NCBI GenBank assembly: GCA_051877575.1
Contig: JBJEJA010000028.1
Span: forward strand, 219,810-283,809
From: UBA2882 sp051877575
Lineage (GTDB): Bacteria > Bacillota > Clostridia > Lachnospirales > Lachnospiraceae
Length of the DNA: 64,000 nt
Reading direction: 5' to 3'
Shown one piece after another: positions 27,601 through 35,809 of the stretch. A program made the position numbers and the translations under genes. Numbering within the stretch: position 1 is the first letter of the stretch; every line of letters starts with the position of its first letter. The notes below the pieces were generated by a model. The model was not told the origin of the DNA, ran no database searches, and saw only the letters and a program-made list of their open reading frames with translations.

Positions 27601-28191
27601 ATTGAGTTGGTGAATAATCTGGATGAAAGAATTGTTGCAAACCGGTATTTTGATATTGCGGAGTCCTATCATGATATGGGAGATCGATATCAGGCAGCTG
27701 TATATGCACATAAATATCTGGATCTGATTATAAAGTTGGATGGCAGTCCGGAAAACAGGATTTGGGACGATAAGAAGTATAGTATGGTGAGAGCATATTA
27801 TATTGCCTACGCATTTGTTATGACCGGTGATCTGGAACAGGCAGAAAAATACCAGAATATTGTTTGGAATTGTTATCCCTGTGATGAGTGTTACATGAAA
27901 GAATGCAGCGAAGCATATTATGGCTGGGGATTGATCCGGGAAGCACAGGGAAGGCTTGCGGAAGCCGTAGAGTATATGGAAAAGGCGGCAGTGATTTCGG
28001 ATGGATATGTCTGCGGCTGTGACAGCAGACGGGCATTAAAACGGATCCGGAAAAAGATGGCGGCGATGTCCGGCAATACACCTGATGCAGCGGCAGAGAA
28101 TGCGGCAGTAGCACAGAATGCGGAAATGCTTCAAAATTCCGCAGATTCCGGGAAGAAAGGGATTCTGAATTTCTTTAGGAAGAAAAAATAA
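24637..28191 (+). CDS. Giant J-like domain/TPR protein, partner of the adjacent Hsp70
   Basis: A 1184-residue soluble protein. Residues 1-55 form a J-like domain (IRQAYRRKLSDVNPEEDQ, then FMRLREAYEQALAFA). The HPD tripeptide needed to stimulate DnaK is replaced by Val-Asn-Pro. Residues 70-190 form a conserved helical region of the type found behind such domains in DjlB/DjlC-like proteins. From about 200 to 1130 there are many TPR-like helix pairs, for example ALADFLKAAKMEPDNIYAHNNAANVY. The tail is Ala/Asn-rich and ends in a short basic GILNFFRKKK. The Hsp70 gene starts 27 bases later. A dedicated co-chaperone and scaffold role is inferred from family and context. Confidence 0.85.
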   Translation: MEQYLIWKVLEIEETKDENIIRQAYRRKLSDVNPEEDQAGFMRLREAYEQALAFAAQDEVKSDDMEALKNGSEVDQWIYRINRIYEDVDKRRDPAKWQEAFEADICNELDLDSEISERLLVYIMSHHYMPMEVWQTIDAKFHYVDDVELLKEKFPEDFLNYVQYKVSHEEFIDFTIFGGDTTEHVDDYLYKYFDLKNLCDRTDGTNPEEISAAVKALDDYDVYYPYADVEKVRYYILTKTDENLQKAVELADSLYSEYPDNPYIAYYCGEAMEKSGHIREAEEIWQKLLDEDQDHYMAKYGIAKIMADRGELAEAKEYCLDLLDIDDRSQDLREFLDRLNEKLIVIYKEKLAENADDFETTNKLAWCYFQMQDFKAVENLLNGLDEKYHEEYDYINLIGRNYLAMDEYDKAMQYLPKWRDMIEATVDDGSKEAKKRLNRRGFSYFAIGYCQWNQNLIAEATENLYKSFELEDKLLTKLSYMDQMALFYLDAGSYDQAIEMCNQVIAQDRNYFPAYVKRQQAYYEQKNGQGIIDDFYECIRIYPGYVKPYVLAYKTFYFYRQYEDAEGIWKRAEEAGLKSDEMQLYRFKIRRMTRTGKENWQKTLGEMIKFRDQYFARLNEKREENQEEESDLEEPAELYLEIGLLYWNLDDINAAMRTVEEGLHKYGDHINLLWLKGDLLMDTKDENGALHCYRKIAETEPDNANIHINIGKCLDKLGLQKMNDRAEKAILEYQKAYELNPNHSEVNFLLMRMYKRKFLHCRSDKESYKKALFHANAQLELTEDAYYYIERGLLYEEAHELEQALADFLKAAKMEPDNIYAHNNAANVYCNMKKYEEALRELRIALSLPNEGQSVWVFSGMADAYEGMENYQKAIEYTQKQLEFVPRSSFLLNNLARRYCKQKQYQKAREVYANMFQNNLMEGWRVQCEKAECYSMEGRESEAEKCYQNAIRQEQGNQKVLLECYRRMGDFYHHTDAFKKAIDAYLKCIELVNNLDERIVANRYFDIAESYHDMGDRYQAAVYAHKYLDLIIKLDGSPENRIWDDKKYSMVRAYYIAYAFVMTGDLEQAEKYQNIVWNCYPCDECYMKECSEAYYGWGLIREAQGRLAEAVEYMEKAAVISDGYVCGCDSRRALKRIRKKMAAMSGNTPDAAAENAAVAQNAEMLQNSADSGKKGILNFFRKKK

Positions 28192-28217
28192 AGGCAGCAC
28201 GGAAATGGAGATATAAA

Positions 28218-29912
28218 ATGATTGTAGGAATAGACTTGGGAACAACCAACAGCCTGGTGGCATACTTTACGGATGACGGACCGAAGATCATACCCAACAG
28301 GCTCGGGAAAAATCTGACACCTTCTATTGTCAGCATTGATGAAGATGAACAGGTATATGTGGGAGAAACAGCCAGGGAAAGAATGCTGCTGCATCCCGAC
28401 AGTGCCGCTGCCGTTTTCAAACGGGATATGGGAAGCGACCGCAGATTTCAGCTTTTACATAAGCAGTTTCGTCCCGAGGAATTGTCCGCACTGGTGCTGA
28501 AGGCACTGAAAGAGGACGCGGAAGCTTATCTGGGGGAACCGGTAACGGAAGCCGTTATCAGCGTTCCGGCTTATTTTAACGATGACAGGAGAAAGGCGAC
28601 AAAGCGGGCGGGGGAGCTGGCAGGATTAAAAGTTGAGCGCATTATCAGCGAACCTACGGCGGCCGCTATTGCTTACGGTTTGTACCAGAGCCATGAAAAT
28701 GCCAAGTTTTTGGTATTTGATTTGGGCGGCGGAACCTTTGATGTATCGATTCTGGAATTGTACGATTCCATTATCGAGGTACGTGCGGTAGCGGGAGATA
28801 ATTTCTTGGGAGGAGAGGATTTTACCCATGTGCTGGAAGATTTATTTTTTGATAAGCACAAAGAAATCGACAAAGAGAAATTATCTTTTCAGACGTTGCG
28901 CCATATCAGTAAGCAGGCTGAAATCTGTAAAAAAGGGTTTTCTGACAGCAATACATCCAAAATGGTATGCAACATTGACGGACAAACTGTTGAAATGGGC
29001 ATTACCATAGAAGCTTATGAAGCTGCATGTGAAGAACTGTTGGATAAAATGAAACAGCCGATCAAACGTAGTCTGGCAGATGCCCATATCAAGATTAAAG
29101 ATATTGATAAAGTCGTTTTGGTAGGCGGTGCTACCAAACTGTCCTTTGTCAGAAGGTTTGTGGGGAAGATTTTCCGTACCATTCCCGATACCAATATCAA
29201 TCCCGACGAGGCTGTTGCTTTAGGTGCGGCTGTGCAGGCAGCCATGAAGGAACGCAACTCCATGATTAAAGAAGTCATTCTGACGGATGTGTGTCCCTTT
29301 ACGCTCGGAACCGAGGTCGTACTGGAACGGGAGGAAAATGTATATGAAGGCGGACATTTCTGCCCGATCATCGAAAGAAATACAACCATTCCGGCAAGCC
29401 GTACCGAACGGTTATATACCGTTCGCGATAATCAGACCAAATTGCGGGTGAAAATTCTTCAGGGCGAAAGCCGTTTCGCTGCAAATAACCTGCTGCTCGG
29501 TGAAATTACGATCAAGATACCGGCTGCAAAAGCGGGAGAAGAACCGGTAGATGTGACTTATACCTATGACATCAATTCCATTCTGGAGGTGGAGATTAAA
29601 GTGGTTTCCACCGGAGAAAAAGTGAAACAGATCATCAAGGGCGGACACACGGATATGAGCGATGAAGAAATCGAAGAACGTATGAAAGAAATCGCTTATT
29701 TGAAGATTCATCCCAGGGAAAAGGAAGAGAATAAACTTCTTCTGTTGAGGGGAGAACGTCTGTATGAAGAAAGCCTCGGAAATGACCGCCGGATGGTTGA
29801 GCGTGCCTTACAGAAATTTGATGATGCCTTAAATACCAGAGACAATGCAAAGATTGAAGAAGCCCGGGAAGAATTTCGGATCTTTTTGAAGAATTTTATG
29901 GAAGAGATATAA
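28218..29912 (+). CDS. HscC-type Hsp70 chaperone
   Basis: A 564-residue Hsp70, shorter than DnaK (about 610-640) and close to HscC (about 556). The ATPase domain is complete: VGIDLGTTNSLVAYF (residues 3-17), ISVPAYFNDDRRKATKRAG, LVFDLGGGTFDVSILEL, and VVLVGGATKLSFVRRFV near residue 300. The substrate domain starts near 360 (LTDVCPFTLGTEV). The lid is short, with no DnaK-type EEVD-like or acidic disordered tail. It follows the J-like/TPR gene by 26 bases, with the same orientation and no terminator between. grpE and dnaJ are absent, so this is a specialised Hsp70 and not the housekeeping DnaK. Confidence 0.92.
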   Translation: MIVGIDLGTTNSLVAYFTDDGPKIIPNRLGKNLTPSIVSIDEDEQVYVGETARERMLLHPDSAAAVFKRDMGSDRRFQLLHKQFRPEELSALVLKALKEDAEAYLGEPVTEAVISVPAYFNDDRRKATKRAGELAGLKVERIISEPTAAAIAYGLYQSHENAKFLVFDLGGGTFDVSILELYDSIIEVRAVAGDNFLGGEDFTHVLEDLFFDKHKEIDKEKLSFQTLRHISKQAEICKKGFSDSNTSKMVCNIDGQTVEMGITIEAYEAACEELLDKMKQPIKRSLADAHIKIKDIDKVVLVGGATKLSFVRRFVGKIFRTIPDTNINPDEAVALGAAVQAAMKERNSMIKEVILTDVCPFTLGTEVVLEREENVYEGGHFCPIIERNTTIPASRTERLYTVRDNQTKLRVKILQGESRFAANNLLLGEITIKIPAAKAGEEPVDVTYTYDINSILEVEIKVVSTGEKVKQIIKGGHTDMSDEEIEERMKEIAYLKIHPREKEENKLLLLRGERLYEESLGNDRRMVERALQKFDDALNTRDNAKIEEAREEFRIFLKNFMEEI

Positions 29913-29952
29913 TGCTTCCAATATTGTTATAAGATAAGTCATGATATAGTTT

Positions 29953-29985
29953 GCTCCGCATCCGAAACGGGTGCGGAGCTTTTTT
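29953..29985 (+). terminator. Terminator of the J-like/Hsp70 operon
   Basis: GCTCCGCATCC pairs perfectly with GGGTGCGGAGC (one G-T pair aside) around GAAAC and is followed by six T residues. Confidence 0.92.
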
Positions 29986-30004
29986 GGACATAAAATTCCC
30001 AATT

Positions 30005-30283
30005 TCAATAAACAGAAAAATTCATATCGTCGGCTTCCGGTATATCCTGCAGGGTCTCCTGTAATTTTTCTTCGGTTTTTACCATAGCTTCCGATGCCAG
30101 ATCCATGTAGCGGATAAAAATATCCTCCACACTGCTGCCGGTTTCTTCGGCAATTTCTTTTAAAACCGGCATCAAACGATCCAACTGGATACTGATCTGG
30201 GTTTTTTGAGGATCAATATCTGCACAGACATCGTTGGCATAGCTTGTAATCCGGTCCAAAAACTCTTTATCCTGGTCTGTCAT
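30005..30283 (-). CDS. Small acidic protein of unknown function
   Basis: A 92-residue, mainly helical and acidic protein that I do not recognise. It has no signal, membrane segment or cysteine cluster beyond one Cys. The central stretch QLDRLMPVLKEIAEETG looks like an amphipathic helix. It has a perfect own promoter and an AAAGGAG-type site 10 bases before its ATG, so expression is likely. It is divergent from the DUF1015 gene and convergent to the Hsp70 gene; no link to either can be shown. Confidence 0.7.
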   Translation of the reverse strand: MTDQDKEFLDRITSYANDVCADIDPQKTQISIQLDRLMPVLKEIAEETGSSVEDIFIRYMDLASEAMVKTEEKLQETLQDIPEADDMNFSVY

Positions 30284-30307
30284 GTTACTTCAACTCCTTT
30301 ATGGTTG

Positions 30308-30336
30308 ATTTTAGCATGTAACGAGCTGTGTGTCAA
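30308..30336 (-). promoter_or_regulatory. Sigma-A promoter of the small acidic gene
   Basis: Minus strand TTGACA (30336-30331), 17-base spacer, TAAAAT (30313-30308). It lies back to back with the DUF1015 promoter, 20 bases apart. Confidence 0.75.
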
Positions 30337-30355
30337 AAGACAGGTCTTTTTTCCC

Positions 30356-30384
30356 TTGTTTTAGATGTGCGTATTTGGTAAAAT
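30356..30384 (+). promoter_or_regulatory. Sigma-A promoter of the DUF1015-glgB-mscS operon
   Basis: TTGTTT (30356-30361), 17-base spacer, TAAAAT (30379-30384), 36 bases before the ATG. Confidence 0.55.
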
Positions 30385-30420
30385 AAAAAATATATTATAT
30401 AAAATTGGTCGGAGGTAATT

Positions 30421-31680
30421 ATGGCAGATATCAGACCGTTTTCGGCAATCAGACCCGCAAAGGGAATGGAAGCTGAGATTGCAGCACTGCCTTATGATGT
30501 TTACAGCAGGGCAGAGGCAAAAGAAATAGTAAAAGACAGGAAAAATTCTTTTCTGAATATTGATCGTGCGGAGACACAGTTTCCCGATGATGTGGATACA
30601 TATGCAGACTGCGTCTATGAGAAAGCAAATGAATTGCTGTGGGGAATGATCAATGAAGGAAAGTTTATCAGAGAGCAGGCGCCATGCTATTATATCTATC
30701 AGTTGGAAATGGAAGGGCGCAGACAGACCGGTATTGTGGCATGCAGCAGTGTAGATGATTACAGAAACGGATGCATCAAACGTCATGAGAATACACGGGC
30801 GGATAAAGAAGTTGACCGCATCCGCCATGTGGATACCACCAATGCCCAGACCGGACCGATTTTTCTGGCATACCGGCATAACGACAGGCTGCAGGAAATT
30901 GTTGAAAAAATACTCCGGACAGCACCGGTCTATGATTTTGTCGCGGAAGACGGCATTGCCCACAGGGTATGGCTGATTGATCGGAAAGAAGACATAGACG
31001 TCGTGTATGATGCCTTTGGTGCGATGGACAGTATTTATATTGCGGACGGGCATCACAGATGTGCATCTGCCGTAAAAGTGGCGCTGAACAGAAGAAGCTG
31101 CTTCCCGGAAGATGCGGAAAATGAGGCATATAATTATTTCCTTTCGGTATTGTTCCCGGATGATGAATTGAAGATATTGGATTATAACAGAGTTTTAAAA
31201 GATCTCAACGGGATGACACCGGAAGAATTAAAGGAACGGTTGGGAGAGCATTTTACTGTGGAGGCAGCCGACGAAGCTCCGTACAGGCCGAAGAAAAAAG
31301 GTGAATTCGGTATGTATCTGGAACATCAATGGTATGTTGTCACGGCAAAAGAAAGTATTTTGAGCAATGATGCGGTGGATGGTCTGGATGTATCTGTTTT
31401 GCAGACCTATGTGTTGGACGGATTATTCGGCATCAAAGATCCCAAAACGGATCAACGGATTGAATTTGTCGGCGGAATCCGTGGGCTGAAGGAACTGGAA
31501 GACAGAGTTGACGGCGGAGCCGCTTGTGCATTTTCCATGTTTCCGACTTCCATCGGCGAATTGTTTGCAGTAGCTGATGAAGGCAGACTGATGCCGCCAA
31601 AATCCACATGGTTTGAGCCGAAGTTGAGAAGCGGATTATTTATTCACGATATCACAAGGGGAGAGAAACAATATGAATAA
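30421..31680 (+). CDS. DUF1015 family protein
   Basis: A 419-residue protein of the DUF1015 family. The start IRPFSAIRPAKGMEAEIAALPYDV is diagnostic, as are RHENTRADKEVDRIRH and SIYIADGHHRCASAVKVA (about residues 200-217). The DGHHR motif recalls the ParB-like nucleotide-binding fold, which suggests a kinase or nucleotide role; no activity is established to my knowledge. Its stop overlaps the glgB ATG by 8 bases (ATGAATAA), so the two are translationally coupled. Clostridia often have DUF1015 near serine genes; here serC-serA is 6 kb upstream but not adjacent. Confidence 0.88.
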   Translation: MADIRPFSAIRPAKGMEAEIAALPYDVYSRAEAKEIVKDRKNSFLNIDRAETQFPDDVDTYADCVYEKANELLWGMINEGKFIREQAPCYYIYQLEMEGRRQTGIVACSSVDDYRNGCIKRHENTRADKEVDRIRHVDTTNAQTGPIFLAYRHNDRLQEIVEKILRTAPVYDFVAEDGIAHRVWLIDRKEDIDVVYDAFGAMDSIYIADGHHRCASAVKVALNRRSCFPEDAENEAYNYFLSVLFPDDELKILDYNRVLKDLNGMTPEELKERLGEHFTVEAADEAPYRPKKKGEFGMYLEHQWYVVTAKESILSNDAVDGLDVSVLQTYVLDGLFGIKDPKTDQRIEFVGGIRGLKELEDRVDGGAACAFSMFPTSIGELFAVADEGRLMPPKSTWFEPKLRSGLFIHDITRGEKQYE

Positions 31681-34141
31681 TAAATTATACAAATTAATGG
31701 ACTGGGCAGCAATTGAAGCAATTGTATATTCGGAGGAGGATGATCCGCATAAGATATTGGGCATTCACTCGGTTAGCGGAGGCAAACTTGCTCAAACATT
31801 TTATCCGGGAGCGGTAGAGGCTGTTCTGCATACGAAAAATAAGGATTATCCTATGGAAATGGCAGATGAAGAGGGCTTTTTTGCCGTTCTCATACCGAAA
31901 AATGTTTCGACGGAAAAATACAGCTTTACCGTAACGATGGAAGACGGAACCACAAAAGATTTTTATGATCCCTATGGTTTTGAACCGGTCATCAGCAAAA
32001 AGGATGCGGAAAAATTTAATGCGGGCATTCACTATGAAATCTATCATCTGTTGGGAGCGCATTCCTATGTGATTGACGGTATCCATGGTGTATTGTTTGC
32101 CGTGTGGGCACCCAATGCCATGCGTGTCAGTGTTGTAGGTGATTTTAACCATTGGGACGGCAGGGTTCATCAGATGAGAAGGCTCTGGAATTCCGGCATC
32201 TTTGAACTGTTCATTCCTATGGCAAATGTGGGAGATCACTATAAATATGAGATTAAGGCAAAGGGCGGACTGACTTTCTTAAAAGCCGATCCGTATGCTT
32301 CCTATAGTCAGAAGAGACCGGAAAATGCTTCCATTGTATATGATCTGACCGGTTTTTCATGGACGGATGATGCATGGATGGAACAGCGGGAAAAATGGGA
32401 TGTCCATAAAAATCCCATGAGTATTTTGGAAGTACATCTGGGTTCCTTTGCAAAACCGGAGGACGGCAGGGATTTTTATACCTATAAAGAGCTTGCACCG
32501 AAAATTGTTTCCTATGTGAAAGAAATGGGATATACCCATATTGAACTGATGCCTGTGATGGAACATCCTTTTGATGCATCCTGGGGCTATCAGGTGATCG
32601 GATATTATTCCCCAACATCCCGTTACGGAACACCGGAGGATTTCCGGTATTTCATGAACATGATGCATGAAAACGGGATTGGTGTTATCCTGGATTGGGT
32701 TCCGGCGCATTTTCCAAGAGATACCCATGGGCTGTCCAATTTTGACGGTACCTGTCTGTATGAGCATGCGGATCCGAGAAAGGGCTCCCATCCGCATTGG
32801 GGCACGCTGATCTTCAATTACGGCAGACCGGAAGTGAAAAATTATCTGATCGCCAATGCACTTTATTGGGCAAAAGAATTCCATGCCGACGGTATCCGTA
32901 TGGATGCGGTAGCCTCTATGCTGTATCTGGATTATGGCAAAAAGGACGGAGAATGGGTAGCCAATATGTATGGCGGCAAAGAAAATCTGGAAGCAATGGA
33001 ATTTTTAAAACATCTGAATAGTATGATGAAGAAGGAAGCTCCTTCTGTCATGATGATTGCCGAAGAATCTACGGCGTGGCCGAATGTGACCGGAGAGGTA
33101 AAGAAAGACGGTTTGGGCTTCGATTATAAATGGAATATGGGCTGGATGAATGATTTTTTGGACTATATGAGATGCGATCCGCTGTTCAGAGCCGGCAGGC
33201 ATGGAGAATTGACCTTCAGCATGATTTATGCCTACAGCGAGAAATTTATTTTGGTATTGTCTCATGATGAAGTCGTTCACGGAAAAGCATCCATGATCGG
33301 TAAAATGCCCGGAGATGTACCGGAAAAATTTGCAAATCTGCGTGCCGCATATGGTTTTATGATGATGCATCCCGGCAAGAAACTGCTGTTTATGGGGCAG
33401 GATCTTGCGGAATTTGATGAATGGAACGAGGAGCGCAGCCTGGAATGGGATCTGCTGCAATATGATGATCATAAAAAGCTGAATCAATATGTGGCCGCAT
33501 TAAATCAATTTTACAGACAGCATCCTGCATTATATGAGCTGGATGAGTCTGCAGACGGTTTTGAATGGATCAACAATATTTCGGCAAATGAAAATATCAT
33601 TGTATTTCTGAGAAAGACCAAAAAGGAAAAAGAAACACTGTTAGTTGTATGCAACTTTTCCGGTGTCAACAGGGAAGACTATAAGATAGGCGTACCTTTC
33701 CCCGGCAAATACAAAGAGGTGTTCAATTCCGATGCCAAAAAGTATGGCGGTAACGGATTTGTAAATACAAAATCCATAGCCAGCAAAGAAGATGAGTGCG
33801 ATGAAAGAGAAGAATCCATTCGAATAAAATCTCCGGCATTCAGCGTTACGGTATTTTCCTACACACCATTTACGGCAAAAGAAAAAGAAGAAATAGAAAA
33901 ACAAAAAGAATTGGAAAGACAGCGCAGATTGGAAGAAGAGCGCAGGAGAAAAGCGATTGAAGCAGAAACGGTGGCAAAAACCGCCGCAAGAGAAGCACGC
34001 GAAAAAGCAGAGGAAGCCGACCGGCTGGCCAAAGAAGCATTGAAACGGGCCATGGAAGAAGCCCAATATGCACAGGAACTCGAGAAAAAAGCAAAGAAAT
34101 TGGAAGAGCAGCGTAAAAAAATTGAGGTGGAAAAAGCGTGA
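31673..34141 (+). CDS. glgB: 1,4-alpha-glucan branching enzyme with C-terminal coiled coil
   Basis: An 822-residue GH13 branching enzyme that makes alpha-1,6 branches in glycogen. Two N-terminal beta domains (residues 20-240) include VWAPNAMRVSVVGDFNHWDG. The barrel has all catalytic residues: Asp in GIRMDAVASMLYLDY, Glu in MMIAEESTAWP and the His-Asp pair in LSHDEVVHGK. The normal protein ends near residue 735 (FSVTVFSYTPF). About 85 further residues are a highly charged heptad-like helix (KEKEEIEKQKELERQRRLEE and on), absent from ordinary GlgB. No other glycogen gene is adjacent. It overlaps DUF1015 by 8 bases and mscS by 4. Confidence 0.96.
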   Translation: MNNKLYKLMDWAAIEAIVYSEEDDPHKILGIHSVSGGKLAQTFYPGAVEAVLHTKNKDYPMEMADEEGFFAVLIPKNVSTEKYSFTVTMEDGTTKDFYDPYGFEPVISKKDAEKFNAGIHYEIYHLLGAHSYVIDGIHGVLFAVWAPNAMRVSVVGDFNHWDGRVHQMRRLWNSGIFELFIPMANVGDHYKYEIKAKGGLTFLKADPYASYSQKRPENASIVYDLTGFSWTDDAWMEQREKWDVHKNPMSILEVHLGSFAKPEDGRDFYTYKELAPKIVSYVKEMGYTHIELMPVMEHPFDASWGYQVIGYYSPTSRYGTPEDFRYFMNMMHENGIGVILDWVPAHFPRDTHGLSNFDGTCLYEHADPRKGSHPHWGTLIFNYGRPEVKNYLIANALYWAKEFHADGIRMDAVASMLYLDYGKKDGEWVANMYGGKENLEAMEFLKHLNSMMKKEAPSVMMIAEESTAWPNVTGEVKKDGLGFDYKWNMGWMNDFLDYMRCDPLFRAGRHGELTFSMIYAYSEKFILVLSHDEVVHGKASMIGKMPGDVPEKFANLRAAYGFMMMHPGKKLLFMGQDLAEFDEWNEERSLEWDLLQYDDHKKLNQYVAALNQFYRQHPALYELDESADGFEWINNISANENIIVFLRKTKKEKETLLVVCNFSGVNREDYKIGVPFPGKYKEVFNSDAKKYGGNGFVNTKSIASKEDECDEREESIRIKSPAFSVTVFSYTPFTAKEKEEIEKQKELERQRRLEEERRRKAIEAETVAKTAAREAREKAEEADRLAKEALKRAMEEAQYAQELEKKAKKLEEQRKKIEVEKA

Positions 34142-35028
34142 ATTATGTTTACGAGATACTGGCTGTAGACAATATGTCTCCGGAGGAGGTTGAGAAGGAA
34201 ATCGGTTTGATCAAACAGTTCCTCCAACAACTTCCGCAAAAGGCATTGAATCTGGGGGTCAGGATTTTATTGGCGGTTATTTTTCTGCTGATTGGTATCT
34301 GGCTTATAAAAGTGATCAGGAAAATATTGAAAAAATCTTTAAACAGAGCATCCGTGGACATCGGTGTTATCCAGTTTCTGGATTCCTTTACCAAAGTATG
34401 TCTGTATGTGATACTTGGCTTTATGATTGCCGGAAGCTTCGGTCTGGATGCCGCAAGCATAGTGGCGGTGGTCGGTTCTGCCGGTGTCGCACTGGGGCTG
34501 GCACTGCAGGGAAGTCTGTCCAATTTTGCAGGCGGTGTCCTGATATTATTGCTGAAACCTTTTAAAGTGGGAGATTATATCAGAGAGGATTCCAAAGGAA
34601 ATGAAGGAACGGTTGTGGAAATACAGATGTTTTACACCAAGCTTCTGACCTTTGACGGGAAAACGGTTATTCTGCCGAACGGTACACTGGCCAATACCAG
34701 CCTTGTGAATTATACGGCGGCAAGTTTCCGCAGACTGGATCTGACGGTCGGGATTTCTTATGATTCCGATATCGGAAAAGCAAAAGAAATTTTGAAAAAC
34801 CTGATCGACACAAATCCGCTGGTATTGCAGGATAAAGACAAAATTGTTGTGGTTGACGAACTGGCAGACAGTTCGGTTACCATGGCTGTCAAATGTCATG
34901 TAAAAACAGAAGATTATTGGACACTGCGCGGACAGTTGCTGGAAGACATTAAATTATCTTTTGACAGAGAAGGAGTTGCCATTCCCTTTCCGCAAGTGGA
35001 TGTGCACCTTGAAAACTGCGGCGAATAA
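34138..35028 (+). CDS. MscS-type mechanosensitive channel
   Basis: A 296-residue small-conductance channel protein. Three membrane helices lie at about residues 40-62, 80-100 and 105-140. The pore helix shows the Ala/Gly pattern AVVGSAGVALGLALQGSLSNFAGG, followed by the MscS beta domain (FKVGDYIREDSKGNEGTVVEIQ and ILPNGTLANTSLVNY). It should release solutes on hypo-osmotic shock from the cytoplasmic membrane. The start is GTG, set within the glgB stop (GTGA), which indicates translational coupling to the branching enzyme. A tRNA gene follows. Confidence 0.93.
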   Translation: MNYVYEILAVDNMSPEEVEKEIGLIKQFLQQLPQKALNLGVRILLAVIFLLIGIWLIKVIRKILKKSLNRASVDIGVIQFLDSFTKVCLYVILGFMIAGSFGLDAASIVAVVGSAGVALGLALQGSLSNFAGGVLILLLKPFKVGDYIREDSKGNEGTVVEIQMFYTKLLTFDGKTVILPNGTLANTSLVNYTAASFRRLDLTVGISYDSDIGKAKEILKNLIDTNPLVLQDKDKIVVVDELADSSVTMAVKCHVKTEDYWTLRGQLLEDIKLSFDREGVAIPFPQVDVHLENCGE

Positions 35029-35045
35029 AAAATAAATTTTTGTTG

Positions 35046-35074
35046 TTGCACAAAAACCAAAGATTGTATATAAT
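35046..35074 (+). promoter_or_regulatory. Promoter of the tRNA-Thr gene
   Basis: TTGCAC (35046-35051), 17-base spacer, TATAAT (35069-35074), 21 bases before the mature tRNA start. Confidence 0.8.
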
Positions 35075-35095
35075 AGCACTTGGTAATTGTGCCAA

Positions 35096-35168
35096 GCTGA
35101 AATAGCTCAGTTGGTAGAGCACTTCACTCGTAATGAAGGGGTCGTGGGTTCGAGTCCCATTTTCAGCT
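35096..35168 (+). tRNA. tRNA-Thr (anticodon CGU)
   Basis: A complete 73-base cloverleaf. The acceptor stem GCTGAAA pairs with TTTCAGC, discriminator base T. The D arm is GCTCAGTTGGTAGAGC. The anticodon stem CTTCA/TGAAG carries the loop CTCGTAA, anticodon CGT (35129-35131). The T arm is GTGGGTTCGAGTCCCAT. The CCA end is not encoded. It has its own promoter and terminator. Confidence 0.95.
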
Positions 35169-35175
35169 TTTTATG

Positions 35176-35214
35176 AAACTGCCTTTAAATCCATGTCGGA
35201 CCGGCAGTTTTTTT
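35176..35214 (+). terminator. Terminator of the tRNA gene
   Basis: AAACTGCC pairs with GGCAGTTT around a 19-base loop; seven T residues follow. Confidence 0.75.
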
Positions 35215-35262
35215 GATTCAAATATTGTAGATATGATAAAAATTAAAAAAGAATAAACTCTA

Positions 35263-35291
35263 TTGACACACAAATTTTTCGGAAGTATCGT
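35263..35291 (+). promoter_or_regulatory. Promoter of the MarR-type/citrate synthase operon
   Basis: A perfect TTGACA (35263-35268), 17-base spacer, weak -10 TATCGT (35286-35291), 26 bases before the ATG. Confidence 0.5.
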
Positions 35292-35317
35292 TTTATTTAA
35301 ACAGAGGAGGCATAGCT

Positions 35318-35809
35318 ATGGACGAAATCAGAACAGAAGAAAAGCAAAATGACATTGCCTTACTGGCAAATAATTTTGCAAGCCGGTCTTTTAAAATGAA
35401 CAGAGAGTATACACAAAAGCTGTTTCAGAAGATGTCAACGTCGGATTATGTGGCAATGTGGATCCTGTCCCGAAGCATGGAATCGGGAAATGCCGAATCC
35501 AAAATTTATCTGGAAGATATTGCAGAAAAACTGAAACTTCCTATGGGGAAAGTTTCAAAAATTGTGAAAGAACTGCAAGCCAGAGGATTGGTGAAATGGA
35601 AACATGACGGTGCCGGAGAAGAGGGAACCTATGTCATGATTACGGAAAGCGGTATCAGTTCGGCAATCGAGCAACAGAAAATTCTGGAAAAATTCTATAA
35701 AACCGTGATTGAGGAATACGGAGAAGAGCGGTTTATTCAGTTGCTGGGGCAGATTGCGGAATTGGAAGAACTGATGAACCGTGTTATAGATGAGATAGGA
35801 GGAAATTAG
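35318..35809 (+). CDS. MarR-like winged-helix regulator
   Basis: A 163-residue DNA-binding protein. The winged helix-turn-helix lies at about residues 60-110 (IYLEDIAEKLKLPMGKVSKIVKELQARGLVKWKHDG). The C-terminal helix pair (EEYGEERFIQLLGQIAELEELMNRV) should form the dimer interface, as in MarR proteins. The citrate synthase gene begins directly after its stop (TAG|ATG), which suggests that it controls this operon; the effector is unknown. The exact family within winged-helix regulators is not certain. Confidence 0.75.
   Translation: MDEIRTEEKQNDIALLANNFASRSFKMNREYTQKLFQKMSTSDYVAMWILSRSMESGNAESKIYLEDIAEKLKLPMGKVSKIVKELQARGLVKWKHDGAGEEGTYVMITESGISSAIEQQKILEKFYKTVIEEYGEERFIQLLGQIAELEELMNRVIDEIGGN

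Noticed and set aside
30421..34141. A complete glycogen operon around glgB
   Set aside because: No glgC, glgA, glgD or glgP is adjacent; the GlgX-like protein lies 23 kb away and appears catalytically dead.
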